A DNA stretch of 64,000 nt from Hyphomicrobium sp. (GTDB taxonomy: Bacteria > Pseudomonadota > Alphaproteobacteria > Rhizobiales > Hyphomicrobiaceae), in NCBI RefSeq assembly GCF_003987855.1, contig NZ_RXIZ01000004.1, positions 261,759 to 325,758 on the forward strand, in the 5' to 3' direction. The notes below the pieces were generated by a model. The model saw nothing but the letters and a program-made list of their open reading frames with translations. It had not been told where the DNA came from and ran no database searches. Positions within the stretch are counted from its first letter, which is position 1; every line of letters begins with the position of its first letter. A program made the position numbers and the translations under genes. This document shows positions 28,510 through 37,828 of the stretch, in pieces.

Positions 28510-29172
28510 TTATTCGTGCGCAGGATCGGGCAGCCGATACTTTTGCATCAATCGCGTGAGCACCCAGGCATAAAGCCCCGACACCGGAAGCACAATCGCG
28601 ACCTTGAACAGGATCCAGACATTAACGCCGCTCATTTCATGACCGAAGATCTGATAGAGGTGATCCTCGACGTAAACTCTGCGCACGTATTCGTTGGCAG
28701 CAGCCGTCAGAAAGAAGAAAAGCGCAAAGCTCCAGGTGAACTTGTTCCAGCCTTCATCCGTGTAGCGGAAGGTCTTCTCGAAGACGTACTGGAAGAAGTT
28801 GTGCTTCACGAACAATCCGCCGATCAGAAAGATGCCGAACAGCGCATTGAAGATCGTCACCTTGATCTGCACCCACATCGGATCGCCGGTGATGATCGTG
28901 AGCGTGGCGAATGCCACCGTCACGCTCGATGCGATAAGCGGAAAGATCGGCGGCCGGTGGAACATGTAGAACATCACCCCGATCGCCATCATGGTCGTGA
29001 TGATCAGCGCCCACGTGCCGGCGTTGATGCCGAGTACGGCATTGACGATGAACATCGTGACGAGCGGTCCGAACTCGCTCAGAATATTGATCGTCTGCTC
29101 GGCATTGAAGGGAAACCAGCTCTTTCGGGCTGGCGCGGCAGAAGCATTGCGAATGTTCACGTCTTGCGTCAT
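28510..29172 (-). CDS. YciB/IspZ-type septation protein A (copy 2, divergent paralogue)
   Basis: 220 aa from ATG 29172; a TTG at 29193 is an in-frame alternative. Shares the YciB layout: ILSEFGPLVTMFIVNAVLGI, QIKVTIFNALFGIFLIGGLF, DEGWNKFTWSFALFFFLTAAANE, WILFKVAIVLPVSGLYAW. It is longer at the N-terminus than copy 1 and clearly divergent from it. It lies between ftsY (24 bp) and copy 1 (11 bp). Tandem paralogues suggest a two-subunit complex or specialised roles. Confidence 0.88.
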   Translation of the reverse strand: MTQDVNIRNASAAPARKSWFPFNAEQTINILSEFGPLVTMFIVNAVLGINAGTWALIITTMMAIGVMFYMFHRPPIFPLIASSVTVAFATLTIITGDPMWVQIKVTIFNALFGIFLIGGLFVKHNFFQYVFEKTFRYTDEGWNKFTWSFALFFFLTAAANEYVRRVYVEDHLYQIFGHEMSGVNVWILFKVAIVLPVSGLYAWVLTRLMQKYRLPDPAHE

Positions 29173-29196
29173 TAGGCGATTCCGTTCCCCCAAGGC

Positions 29197-30276
29197 TTAT
29201 TTTCCGGCGATGGCATGCGCGAACTCTGCGGCCGAAAAAGGCTGCAAGTCGTCCGCGCTTTCACCAACGCCGACGGCGTGAACCGGCAAACCGAATTTGG
29301 CTGCGATCGCGACAAGGATGCCGCCACGCGCCGTTCCGTCGAGTTTCGTCATGACCAACCCTGTTACGCCTGCACGGTCGCGAAAGACCTCGACTTGCTG
29401 AAGTGCGTTTTGACCCGTCGTCGCATCGAGCACAAGGACAACGTCGTGCGGCGCACTCGGATCGAGTTTCTTTAGAACGCGCGTAACTTTCTCGAGTTCT
29501 TCCATCAACACTTGCTTATTTTGAAGACGGCCCGCCGTGTCGAGCAAAAGCACATCCGCGCCCGATGCTTGCGCCTGTTTCAAGGCGTCAAACGCAAGGC
29601 CTGCCGAATCGCCTCCGACATCACGCGCGATAACCGGACACCCCGTTCGTTCGCCCCAAACCTTCAACTGGTCGATGGCGGCCGCGCGAAACGTATCGCC
29701 GGCGGCCAGCAAAACCGATTTGCCTTCGGATCTGAATTTTGTCGCCAGCTTGCCGATTGTGGTCGTCTTGCCGGTACCGTTGACGCCCACCATCATGATG
29801 ACGTGCGGCTTATGCGACGCCTTTATGACAAGCGGCTTGGCGACAGGTGTAAGAACCCGCTCCACCTCGGTTGCGAGAACGTCGCGCACCTCGTCACCGG
29901 AGATGCCCTTTTCGAAGCGACCTTTGCCGATTGCCGCAGTGATGCGGCTCGTCGTTTCCAAGCCGAGGTCGGATTGGATCAGAAGATCCTCAAGATCATC
30001 GATCGTCTCGGCGTCGAGTTTTCGCTTCGAGAAAAGATCGGTAATTCCCGTTGTCAGCTTGGATGAGGTTTTGCCAAGCCCCGATTTCAGCCGCTGAAAC
30101 CAGTTCGCCTTCGCTGGAATGGGTTCGGCCACGGCCTTCGGGTTTTCATCGGGCAGCAGGACTTCAACCTTGGCCTCTGGCTGCGCCTCGGTTGCAACCT
30201 CTTCCGGCTGCGGCTGCGATCCACCCTTGAAGAACCGGCCGAACAGTCCCTTGCCTTTGTCTTTCTGCTCGCTCAC
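29197..30276 (-). CDS. ftsY: Signal recognition particle receptor FtsY
   Basis: Membrane-associated SRP GTPase receptor that pairs with Ffh (also in this window) for co-translational insertion. A short acidic/basic A-region (residues 1-60) precedes the N domain. The G domain has GVNGTGKTTTIGKLA, DTFRAAAIDQL, DTAGRLQNK and the TKLDGTARGG motif. 359 aa. Its start overlaps the mtaB stop by 4 bp. Context dapF-mtaB-ftsY is common in this group. Confidence 0.96.
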   Translation of the reverse strand: MSEQKDKGKGLFGRFFKGGSQPQPEEVATEAQPEAKVEVLLPDENPKAVAEPIPAKANWFQRLKSGLGKTSSKLTTGITDLFSKRKLDAETIDDLEDLLIQSDLGLETTSRITAAIGKGRFEKGISGDEVRDVLATEVERVLTPVAKPLVIKASHKPHVIMMVGVNGTGKTTTIGKLATKFRSEGKSVLLAAGDTFRAAAIDQLKVWGERTGCPVIARDVGGDSAGLAFDALKQAQASGADVLLLDTAGRLQNKQVLMEELEKVTRVLKKLDPSAPHDVVLVLDATTGQNALQQVEVFRDRAGVTGLVMTKLDGTARGGILVAIAAKFGLPVHAVGVGESADDLQPFSAAEFAHAIAGK

Positions 30277-31535
30277 GCCGAGGCCTCACCGACGAGATGC
30301 TGCTGATCGGCGCCGGTGATCCGGGTCCGGATGATGGCTCCGGCCGCACCGGGCTTGTCGCCTTGGAAGACCACTTCGGCAAAATGCGGCGTGCGTCCTT
30401 TGCCGGCGCCTTCGATGAGCACGTCGACGACGCGGCCCGGCTGAGACTGAAGGTAAGAAGAGAGCACTGAACTTCCTTTTTCACGCAGCCTTGCCGCGCG
30501 TTCCTTGATGGTCGTGCCGGAGAGTTGCGGCATCCGCGCAGCCGGTGTCCCGCGCCGCGCCGAAAATGGAAAAACGTGCAGATACGTCAGGCCGCACTCA
30601 TCGACGATACGATAAGAATTCTCGAACATCGCCTCGGTTTCCGTCGGAAATCCTGCGATGAGGTCAGCGCCGAAGACGACATCCGGGCGGATCTTTCGGG
30701 TTTGCTCGCAAAAGGAGATGGCGTCGGCGCGCAAGTGACGGCGTTTCATGCGCTTCAACGTCAAGTCGTCGCCCGCCTGCAACGACAGATGCAGATGCGG
30801 CATCAGGCGTTCCTCGTCACGAAGCGCAACCATCAGATCCTGGTCGGCTTCAACCTGATCGATCGACGAAAGACGCAGGCGTTTGAGCTCTGGCACGTGC
30901 TTCAGCACTTGGCGGACGAGCTTCCCAAGCGTTGCGGCTCCTGGAAGATCGCGGCCATACGACGTTATGTCGACGCCGGTCAAAACGATCTCGGCATAAC
31001 CTTTTTCGACGAGCGCTCTGACTTGCGTGACGATCTCGCCGGCAGCAACCGATCGCGAAGGGCCACGCCCGAAGGGGATGATGCAAAACGTGCAACGATG
31101 ATCGCAGCCATTCTGAATTTGCACATAAGCGCGGGTGCGCGATCCGAAACCGTCGATCAAATGCAGCGCCGATTCCCGCACGCTCATGATGTCGTTGACC
31201 TGAACGCGCGCGCCGGTTTCGAGAGACAATCCCGCGAACGTTTCCGCCTTGGTCTTTTCATCGTTTCCTACGACGTGATCGACTTCCGGCATCTCGGCGA
31301 AGCGCTCGGGCTCGATCTGCGCCGCGCATCCCGTCACGATGATCCTCGCTTCGGGCTGCTCGCGACGAAGCCGGCGAACGGTTTGCGCGGCCTGCCGCAC
31401 GGCTTCGTTTGTTACGGCGCACGTGTTGACGATGATCGCATTGTCGAGCCCAGCCGCGCGCGCGTGACGGCGCATGACCTCGGACTCATACGTATTGAGC
31501 CGGCAGCCGAGCGTGATCACTTGGGGTTCGGACAT
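30273..31535 (-). CDS. mtaB: tRNA (N6-threonylcarbamoyladenosine(37)-C2)-methylthiotransferase MtaB
   Basis: Radical-SAM methylthiotransferase that makes ms2t6A37 in tRNAs. The UPF0004 N-terminal domain has VITLGCRLNTYESE, NTCAVTNEA and VTGCAAQ (three cysteines for the auxiliary cluster). The radical-SAM motif is CDHRCTFCIIPFGRG. A C-terminal TRAM-like region follows. About 420 aa from ATG 31535; another in-frame start lies 9 bp upstream. It overlaps ftsY by 4 bp and follows dapF by 64 bp. Confidence 0.94.
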   Translation of the reverse strand: MSEPQVITLGCRLNTYESEVMRRHARAAGLDNAIIVNTCAVTNEAVRQAAQTVRRLRREQPEARIIVTGCAAQIEPERFAEMPEVDHVVGNDEKTKAETFAGLSLETGARVQVNDIMSVRESALHLIDGFGSRTRAYVQIQNGCDHRCTFCIIPFGRGPSRSVAAGEIVTQVRALVEKGYAEIVLTGVDITSYGRDLPGAATLGKLVRQVLKHVPELKRLRLSSIDQVEADQDLMVALRDEERLMPHLHLSLQAGDDLTLKRMKRRHLRADAISFCEQTRKIRPDVVFGADLIAGFPTETEAMFENSYRIVDECGLTYLHVFPFSARRGTPAARMPQLSGTTIKERAARLREKGSSVLSSYLQSQPGRVVDVLIEGAGKGRTPHFAEVVFQGDKPGAAGAIIRTRITGADQQHLVGEASA

Positions 31536-31599
31536 GAAACGCAATCGTCTCTTTTCTGAAAACGTCCGGATGGCCGCACGTCGTGTTCGGCCTGCGCGA

Positions 31600-32469
31600 C
31601 TAGACGGACACCTTGGTCAACTTGGAAAAATCGATGGCCCCTTCGTACTCGAACTCCACAGGGCCCGTCATGAGGATGCGATTGTTCTCCGCCCATTGGA
31701 TATCGAGAGCGCCGCCGGGCAGCGTGACCGCCACTTGGCGACCGGTGAGCTTCTTGCGTGCCGCGCAAACGGCTGCCGCGCACGCTGCCGAGCCGCAGGC
31801 GAGCGTCAGGCCTGCGCCGCGCTCCCAGGTACGAAGCAGGATCGATGCGTCCGACGTCACCTGCGCCAGCGAGATGTTCGCGCGCTCCGGAAAGATCGGA
31901 TGATTTTCAAGCAACGGCCCGAATCGGCCAAGGTCGTAGGCCTCCACGTCGTCGACCCAAAACACGGCATGGGGATTGCCGACATTGACGACGGATGGCG
32001 AATGCAAGACGGGATTATCGATCGGTCCGACTTGCAGCTCGATCGCACGAGTGTCGCGGAATTCCTCCGCCAGCGGAATTTCCTGCCAGCCGAACTTTGG
32101 TTCGCCCATGTCGACCGTGATCGAAGCCTGATCCCGGACGATGGTTCCGAGAACACCAGCACGCGTTTCAACGAGGAACCGGTCTTTGGCGCCGCCCTCC
32201 GACAGGAACCACCCGACGCACCGCATACCGTTGCCGCACGCGCCGGCTTCCGATCCGTCCGCGTTGTAAATGCGCACATAGGACAGGGTCCCGCTCGTGC
32301 GCGGCGCGTGAAGAACCATCATCTGATCGAACCGCGAAATCCGGTCCGCGGCGACAGCTGCAACCTCCTCCGGGGTGAACGTCTTGGCGCTGTTACGCAA
32401 ATCGACGACAACGATCTCGTTGCCGAGGCCGTTCATCTTAAGAAAAGGGAGGGTCGCCGCCGTGTTCAT
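31600..32469 (-). CDS. dapF: Diaminopimelate epimerase
   Basis: Converts LL- to meso-diaminopimelate for lysine and peptidoglycan. Both catalytic cysteines are present: ACGNGMRC in the first half and LACGSAACA in the second. [11 protein letters not shown] at the N-terminus and [14 protein letters not shown] are also typical. 289 aa. First gene of a leftward operon with mtaB, ftsY and two yciB genes. Confidence 0.96.
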   Translation of the reverse strand: MNTAATLPFLKMNGLGNEIVVVDLRNSAKTFTPEEVAAVAADRISRFDQMMVLHAPRTSGTLSYVRIYNADGSEAGACGNGMRCVGWFLSEGGAKDRFLVETRAGVLGTIVRDQASITVDMGEPKFGWQEIPLAEEFRDTRAIELQVGPIDNPVLHSPSVVNVGNPHAVFWVDDVEAYDLGRFGPLLENHPIFPERANISLAQVTSDASILLRTWERGAGLTLACGSAACAAAVCAARKKLTGRQVAVTLPGGALDIQWAENNRILMTGPVEFEYEGAIDFSKLTKVSV

Positions 32470-32665
32470 GGTGGCCTATATGGCGAGATCCGGTGCAAAT
32501 GACAATTCCGAACGCTAATACTGGGGCGGACCTCGCGGCACAGGGGGCAGAAACATTTCACCCCTTGTCCTCCCGCGGGAACAAACTTTCTTTCCCGGCC
32601 GTTAGGAAGCTTCGAAAACCACCAAGTTGTTCTCTCCCCGCGTCGTTTTCTTTCCCGAGATCCCG

Positions 32666-32860
32666 ATGACGCACTCCGACTACAACGCCCTCCTCTTCCG
32701 CATTGCTCTCGCCCGTGCCCGCCCCTGCTATTGCTATGGGTGCATCTGCCTGACCCCAGATGAGCGCGCCTATGAACGCCGCGTCTTCCGATTGGCGAGG
32801 GCCTGGAGCAAGGCTCTGAAGCGCGCGGAGAAAAAAGCGAACCATCCGACCGCCCGCTAG
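32666..32860 (+). CDS. Small Cys-rich basic protein (hypothetical)
   Basis: 64 aa from ATG 32666. The N-terminal third holds the dense cysteine cluster RPCYCYGCICLTPDE, and the rest is a basic helix (YERRVFRLARAWSKALKRAEKKA). Four cysteines in seven residues could bind metal. No clear SD, so this is tentative; it might be a chance frame. It lies between dapF and the PagL-like gene. Confidence 0.4.
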   Translation: MTHSDYNALLFRIALARARPCYCYGCICLTPDERAYERRVFRLARAWSKALKRAEKKANHPTAR

Positions 32861-32982
32861 CCCGGCCTCGGGTGTGTGTCGGCCGAGCACTGCCCGTCCA
32901 AATTCCCGCGCCCGATCTTGCGACGCCGGCGAAATCGGCGCACAGGTTGCTCGTGGTTAGGGTGTTGGGGGCATCTTTCCGA

Positions 32983-33546
32983 ATGATGAGGATCCTGCGC
33001 GGCGCTGCAGCGGCTTGCCTTGGCGGCCTGATCGCGCTTGCCGCCGCAAGCTCCGGCGCCGCCGCCGGGGATATGCTCTACGCCTTGAAGATCGGCGCCC
33101 TCGCGCATGACGTTCCCGGACTTTGGAGCGGCTTCCAAGTCGAGAAGAACGCCGTCGACATCAATATCGAAGCTCAATTCAACGCCGCGCTCGCTTTGCC
33201 GTGGGGCGCGATCCGGCCCGTGATCGGCGGCTCGATCAATACGCGCGGCCAAACGAGCGACGGTTATATCGACGCGCGTTGGCAGGGCGATTGCCCATCG
33301 GGGCTGTTCTTCGGCATCGGTCTCGGCGCCGCCATTCACGATGGCGAAATCGGCGGCCCCGGATCCGATCCCGATCGCAAATGGCTGGGCTCCCGCGTGC
33401 TCTTCCACATCCCGATGGAAGTGGGCTACCACCTCGATGCCCACAACGACATCTCGGTCTATTTCGAGCACATGTCGAACGCCTACACCCAGACGTACAA
33501 CGAGGGAATGGACCGCATCGGCGTCAGATACGGCTACCGGTTCTGA
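32983..33546 (+). CDS. PagL-like acyloxyacyl hydrolase (lipid A 3-O-deacylase)
   Basis: 187 aa from ATG 32983 (an adjacent ATG is at 32986). Signal peptide ends near GAAA-GD. The mature part looks like an eight-stranded outer-membrane barrel, ending in alternating aromatic residues VRYGYRF. The C-terminal motif YFEHMSNAYTQTYNEG carries His163 and Ser165, matching the PagL His-x-Ser pair, with Glu174 as candidate third residue. Such enzymes remove a 3-O acyl chain from lipid A. The frame is open further upstream but that extension is not signal-like. Confidence 0.8.
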   Translation: MMRILRGAAAACLGGLIALAAASSGAAAGDMLYALKIGALAHDVPGLWSGFQVEKNAVDINIEAQFNAALALPWGAIRPVIGGSINTRGQTSDGYIDARWQGDCPSGLFFGIGLGAAIHDGEIGGPGSDPDRKWLGSRVLFHIPMEVGYHLDAHNDISVYFEHMSNAYTQTYNEGMDRIGVRYGYRF

Positions 33547-33572
33547 GAGCGGCGGTCCGCGGCGCCCACGCT

Positions 33573-34865
33573 CTACTCGGCCGCGATCGGTTCCTCGTCG
33601 TCCACCCGCTGATCTTCGATACCTGGTAGATCGAAGCCATCGATCTCTTTCAGCGCTTTGCCGGCGATGCCCTGAAGGTCGCCGATCATCCCTGCGGTTG
33701 CGTCGAGTACGATCGTGATCTGCGCCTCACGCTTGGCCCAGATCTTCATCATGGCTTTGCGTTCTTTGTCGAGGTCCGCGCGCATTTCGGTGAATTTTTC
33801 GACGATCGCGCCGACGCGCCGGCGAAAATGCGGACCCGTCAGATACTCGTAGACGAGCTCCATTTTGGTCTGTTGACCTTCGCCCGCGACGCGTACAGTC
33901 GCGACTTCGATGAGGAACTGACGCAAGGCCAGCGCGACCGGGATGGCGCAACGAAATTCCGAAACCCAAACGCCATCGACACTATCGAATGTGTGGACGC
34001 CTTTCGGTAGCGCGGTCGAGACGATGATCGACACGTCGGCCTTCGCACGTCTCTGGTCTTCCTTGAGTTTCGCGATCCAATCTCCGCCCCAGGCTTTCGT
34101 TCTTTTGCTCTCCCACAGGATCGTTCCGCACGACGCCCCCGACGGGCCGACGACCCGTTGAATGAGATCGCCACCGAATTCGCCTTTCCCGACGGGCTCG
34201 AACGCGTCGAACGGGAACTTGGCCCGCAGCATGTTCTCAAGCTCCAGTTCCAGCACCTCACCCTGGAGCTGTTGCGAACCCTGCTCGGCCTTGCGCTTCA
34301 ACTCCTCGATTTGCCGCTGCATGCCGGCGATCTGCTCTTCCTTCTCCTTGACGCGCAGACCCAGCGCTTCCTCGGCTTCCTGCTTGGCCTTGACACGTTC
34401 GCCATCGAGGCCCGCGGTAATGCGCGTTTGAATCGTCAATTCCATCGCGCGCCGCTCGTCGTCGAGCTTTCTCTCTTTCTCCACGAACTCGGCTTGCGCC
34501 TTCTGCGCGTCTGCGAGCTTCTGATTGCGCTCTTGCAGAATCTCCTGAAGCTCGGACAGCTCTTTGGACTTTGCGTTGATCTCGTCTGCCGCGCGAAGCT
34601 TCGCCTTCGCGGCCTCTTCGCCGGCAATGCGTTGGCGCTCGGCGGCAAGCTTCTGGGCGACAATATCTTCAAGTGAAGACCGCGCTTTCTCCAAAGCGCT
34701 TGCCTGCTCCCGGATCGCGGCTTCCTTCGCTGCGATCTCACGGTCCTTCTGTACCGCAGCTGCCTCGAACTGGCGCTTGGTCTGCGCGATAAGCGGCGCC
34801 GCCAGCGACTCCGTAAGAGGAATGCGCGTCTGGCAGCTGGGGCAAGTGATTGTTGGCTCGGTCAA
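33573..34865 (-). CDS. DUF2130 protein with long coiled coil and PD-(D/E)xK-like motif
   Basis: 430 aa from a TTG start (34865); an in-frame stop two codons upstream excludes anything longer. An N-terminal CPSC (residues 8-11) looks like half a zinc knuckle. Residues about 27-200 are a long Glu/Lys/Ala coiled coil. The C-terminal domain begins GEVLELELENML and contains FGGD (Asp233) followed by ILWESK (Glu252, Lys254), the spacing of a PD-(D/E)xK nuclease core. I recognise it as DUF2130; enzymatic activity is inference from the motif. It is convergent to the PagL-like gene. Confidence 0.85.
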   Translation of the reverse strand: MTEPTITCPSCQTRIPLTESLAAPLIAQTKRQFEAAAVQKDREIAAKEAAIREQASALEKARSSLEDIVAQKLAAERQRIAGEEAAKAKLRAADEINAKSKELSELQEILQERNQKLADAQKAQAEFVEKERKLDDERRAMELTIQTRITAGLDGERVKAKQEAEEALGLRVKEKEEQIAGMQRQIEELKRKAEQGSQQLQGEVLELELENMLRAKFPFDAFEPVGKGEFGGDLIQRVVGPSGASCGTILWESKRTKAWGGDWIAKLKEDQRRAKADVSIIVSTALPKGVHTFDSVDGVWVSEFRCAIPVALALRQFLIEVATVRVAGEGQQTKMELVYEYLTGPHFRRRVGAIVEKFTEMRADLDKERKAMMKIWAKREAQITIVLDATAGMIGDLQGIAGKALKEIDGFDLPGIEDQRVDDEEPIAAE

Positions 34866-35286
34866 AACTCAAATCCCTCTGAACGCATCAGATAAGTCTA
34901 TGTTCTCTTTTTGTTCTCGTCAAGCCCGCGTTTGAGCGTGATCCTTGTGCGAGTCGCGGATCGAGCTGAAGCGCCGAAACGCATCCAGGCCGATTCTGCC
35001 GTTGACAGCAGGGACCTGCTCCCCCATACCCACCCCATTCCGACGGCCTGATCTCAGAGCCGCCGCCCTGCACATGGCCTTTTCTCGCGAATGGGTCCGG
35101 GAGGCAGGGGGGTTAACATCCGGCAGCGCGTAGCGCCCCCGGGTGCGTTTTGTGTTTTGCACTTGCAGGAGACGAGCGGCGACATCACTTCGACGAGCGC
35201 AGCGAGGCGAACGGCCAAGGGCCGCCAACACGTTGCGCCGCCCCCGCGTAGGCGGGAGCGAAGCGACCTAACCGCGACCGCAACAT
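34866..35286. other. 421-bp intergenic region upstream of ffh
   Basis: No convincing gene. The right half is GC-rich with short inverted repeats (CGGCC-AAG-GGCCG near 35215, CCCGC-GTA-GCGGG-like near 35250) and should hold the ffh promoter and leader. I looked for the SRP RNA signature (GGAAG...GCAGCC type tetraloop region) because of the ffh context and did not find it on either strand. Confidence 0.4.
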
Positions 35287-36885
35287 ATGTTTCAATCGCT
35301 CACAGAACGCCTCTCCGGCGTCCTCGATAAGCTCACCCGCCGCGGCGCTCTGACCGAGAGCGACGTCAGCGAGGCGATGCGCGAGGTCCGCCGCGCCCTT
35401 CTCGAAGCCGACGTCGCCCTCGACGTCGTGAAAGACTTCACCGAGAAGGTGAAGGCGAAGGCCATTGGTGCTGAGGTGCTGCGCTCGGTCACTCCCGGGC
35501 AGATGGTCGTCAAGATCGTCAACGATGAACTCGTCTCGACGCTGGGATCGACCGCCGAGCCGATCGATCTTCATGCGGCCCCTCCCGTCGGCATCCTGAT
35601 GGTCGGCCTGCAGGGCTCGGGCAAAACGACGACGACGGCCAAGATTGCGTATCGGCTCACGAACCGCGAGCGCAAGAAGGTCCTGATGGCCTCGCTCGAC
35701 ACGCGCCGTCCCGCTGCGCAAGAACAGCTGCGCGTGCTTGGCGAGCAAACCGGCGTTGCAACACTTCCGATCATCGCCGGACAGAACCCGCTTCAGATCG
35801 CACGTCGCGCCGAAGACGCAGCCAAACTCGGCGGCTTCGATGTCGTGATCTACGATACCGCTGGCCGCGTCACCGTCGACGAAGAGTTGATGGACGAGGT
35901 CCGCGATGTCAAAGCCGCGATCCATCCGCACGAAGTTCTGCTCGTTGCCGACGCGCTCACCGGCCAGGACGCCGTCAACACCGCGAAAGCCTTTGATGGC
36001 CGCATAGGCGTCACCGGCATCGTATTGACGCGCGCGGACGGTGATGGCCGCGGCGGCGCGGCGCTGTCGATGCGTGCCGTCACCGGCAAGCCGATCAAGC
36101 TCATCGGCGTCGGCGAAAAGTGGGACGCGCTGGAGGATTTCCATCCCGGCCGTATCGCTTCGCGCATTCTTGGCATGGGCGACGTCGTCTCGCTCGTCGA
36201 GAAGGCCGCGCAAACGATCGACGTCGAAAAGGCGACCAAGATCGCCGAGAAGATGAAGAAGGGGTCGTTCGACCTCGAAGACTTGTCCGACCAGCTTGCG
36301 CAAATGCAGAAGCTCGGCGGCATGGGCGGCGTGCTCGGCATGCTTCCCGGCGTCGCCAAGATCAAAGGCCAGATCAACGAGGCCGGTCTCGACAAGAGCC
36401 TTGTCCATCAGCGCGCGATCATCTCGTCGATGACGCCAAAAGAGCGCCGCAACCCGAAGATCCTCGATGCCAAGAGGAAGCGCCGCATCGCTGCGGGCTC
36501 CGGCACGAAACCCGAGGACATCAACAAGCTGATCAAAATGCACCGCCAGATGGCGGACATGATGAAGTCCATGGGCCGCAATGGCGGGCTGATGAACAAG
36601 TTCCTCGGCCGCACGGGCGCCGGTCCTTCGGAAGCTGAATTGCAGTCGATGCAGGCTGAGCTCGCGAAGCTTGATCCCAAGGCGCTCGAACAGCTTCCGG
36701 CCGAACTCAAGGAACAACTCGCCAGCGGCGTCCAGCCATCAACGCCCGGATCTGGCGGAATGCCCAATCTGCCACCCGGGTTCGGGCGCGGCTTGCCCGG
36801 TTTGGGCGGCGGGCTTCCAAAAGGATTGCCGGGCCTTGGCGGCGGAATGCCGAAGTTCCCGGGTATCCCCGGAAAGAAACGATAA
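35287..36885 (+). CDS. ffh: Signal recognition particle protein Ffh
   Basis: SRP54 homologue that binds signal sequences and 4.5S RNA. The N domain (residues 1-95) is followed by the G domain with GLQGSGKT at 107-114, LDTRRPAAQEQL, DTAGR and TRADGDGRGGAA. The M domain is methionine-rich (QMQKLGGMGGVLGML, HRQMADMMKSMG). It ends in an unusually long Gly/Pro/Leu/Phe repeat tail (LPGLGGG, LPKGLPG). 532 aa. rpsP follows after 42 bp. Confidence 0.97.
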   Translation: MFQSLTERLSGVLDKLTRRGALTESDVSEAMREVRRALLEADVALDVVKDFTEKVKAKAIGAEVLRSVTPGQMVVKIVNDELVSTLGSTAEPIDLHAAPPVGILMVGLQGSGKTTTTAKIAYRLTNRERKKVLMASLDTRRPAAQEQLRVLGEQTGVATLPIIAGQNPLQIARRAEDAAKLGGFDVVIYDTAGRVTVDEELMDEVRDVKAAIHPHEVLLVADALTGQDAVNTAKAFDGRIGVTGIVLTRADGDGRGGAALSMRAVTGKPIKLIGVGEKWDALEDFHPGRIASRILGMGDVVSLVEKAAQTIDVEKATKIAEKMKKGSFDLEDLSDQLAQMQKLGGMGGVLGMLPGVAKIKGQINEAGLDKSLVHQRAIISSMTPKERRNPKILDAKRKRRIAAGSGTKPEDINKLIKMHRQMADMMKSMGRNGGLMNKFLGRTGAGPSEAELQSMQAELAKLDPKALEQLPAELKEQLASGVQPSTPGSGGMPNLPPGFGRGLPGLGGGLPKGLPGLGGGMPKFPGIPGKKR

Positions 36886-36927
36886 TCTTCAACCAAGTTC
36901 ACACGATTTGATCAGGAGAAGAAAAGC

Positions 36928-37299
36928 ATGTCGGTGAAAATTCGTTTGTCGCGCGGTGGCGCGAAGAAGCGTCCCTACTACTACGTCGTCGTCGCTCACG
37001 GCACCAGCCCGCGCGATGGCCGCTATATCGAGCAGATCGGCACCTTTGACCCGATGCTGAAGAAGGACGATCCGAACCGCGTGAAGCTCGTCGAAGACCG
37101 CGTCAAGCATTGGCTCGGCGTAGGCGCCCAGCCCACCGATCGTGTTCTCCGCCTGCTCGACGGCAAGGGGCTTGCGAAGCGCACGGCTCAGAACAACCCG
37201 GAGAAGGCAAAGCCGAAGAAGAAGGCTCAGGAGCGCGCCGCCGCCGCCGCCGAAAAAGCCGCCAAGGCTGCCGAAGCCGCCCAGGGCGAGCAGGCCTGA
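36928..37299 (+). CDS. rpsP: 30S ribosomal protein S16
   Basis: S16 N-terminal core [20 protein letters not shown], then [13 protein letters not shown] and [12 protein letters not shown]. The usual approximately 80-residue protein is extended by an Ala/Lys/Glu-rich tail (about residues 90-123), as often seen in alphaproteobacteria. SD AGGAG upstream of ATG. It follows ffh in the standard ffh-rpsP order; a terminator comes right after it. Confidence 0.97.
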   Translation: MSVKIRLSRGGAKKRPYYYVVVAHGTSPRDGRYIEQIGTFDPMLKKDDPNRVKLVEDRVKHWLGVGAQPTDRVLRLLDGKGLAKRTAQNNPEKAKPKKKAQERAAAAAEKAAKAAEAAQGEQA

Positions 37300-37321
37300 T
37301 ACTCGCGAACTTCGCGGTTTC

Positions 37322-37356
37322 AAAAGCCTTCCGGGCGATGCCCGGAAGGCTTTTTT
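37322..37356 (+). terminator. Rho-independent terminator after rpsP
   Basis: 15-bp perfect inverted repeat (37322-37336 with 37340-37354) around a GAT loop with T-tract TTTTTT. The left flank has AAAA, giving a weaker terminator in the other direction. Confidence 0.9.
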
Positions 37357-37429
37357 GTTGCAGATCCGACTGGCCCGACTTTTGGACGTATTCGACTTTC
37401 GATAGTTAATCGGATCTTTAGGTGCGAAA

Positions 37430-37804
37430 GTGAACCAAAGAATATGTTCAGAAGGTCTCTTCGAGGTCGTGCGCGTGCACTCGACCCGGATCGCGCCTGC
37501 AACCAGTCGACTCATTTTGGCATGCCGCGGCGACCGCCTGCTGGGAGCAGACCAAACGGGCCGGGTCTACATGGGGCGGCTGCTGCCGCAACGCCTACCC
37601 ACCACCCGCAAGCTTGTCTTGCAGGGGACCTACGACATCCCGCTGCGCTGCCGGCCCCTTCGCGACATCCGCAACCGCGCGAGCTTCCGCCTGCCGATCA
37701 GCGGCGAAATTGATCCTTTGGCACGCTTTCAACACACCAGCGTCTGGGTCGGCAGCCGAAGGATCGATATCGAGATTAGTTATCTCGGCCCCTTGCCCGC
37801 CTGA
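37430..37804 (+). CDS. Hypothetical protein between rpsP and rimM
   Basis: 124 aa from GTG 37430, rich in arginine and leucine, with no signal peptide or membrane segment. Segments such as GADQTGRVYMGRLLPQRLP and FQHTSVWVGSRRIDIEISYL look beta-structured. No family recognised. It fills the gap between the rpsP terminator and rimM, and ends 24 bp before the rimM start. Coding status is moderately likely. Confidence 0.45.
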   Translation: MNQRICSEGLFEVVRVHSTRIAPATSRLILACRGDRLLGADQTGRVYMGRLLPQRLPTTRKLVLQGTYDIPLRCRPLRDIRNRASFRLPISGEIDPLARFQHTSVWVGSRRIDIEISYLGPLPA

Positions 37805-37828
37805 CCGTTGCACGGCATCAAGGCCGCC

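Noticed and set aside
34866-35286. SRP (4.5S) RNA gene in the ffh leader
   Set aside because: The conserved SRP RNA tetraloop and internal-loop signature was not found on either strand.
35185-36717. 510-aa leftward frame antisense to ffh
   Set aside because: Shadow frame; ffh on the plus strand is certain and has all SRP GTPase motifs.
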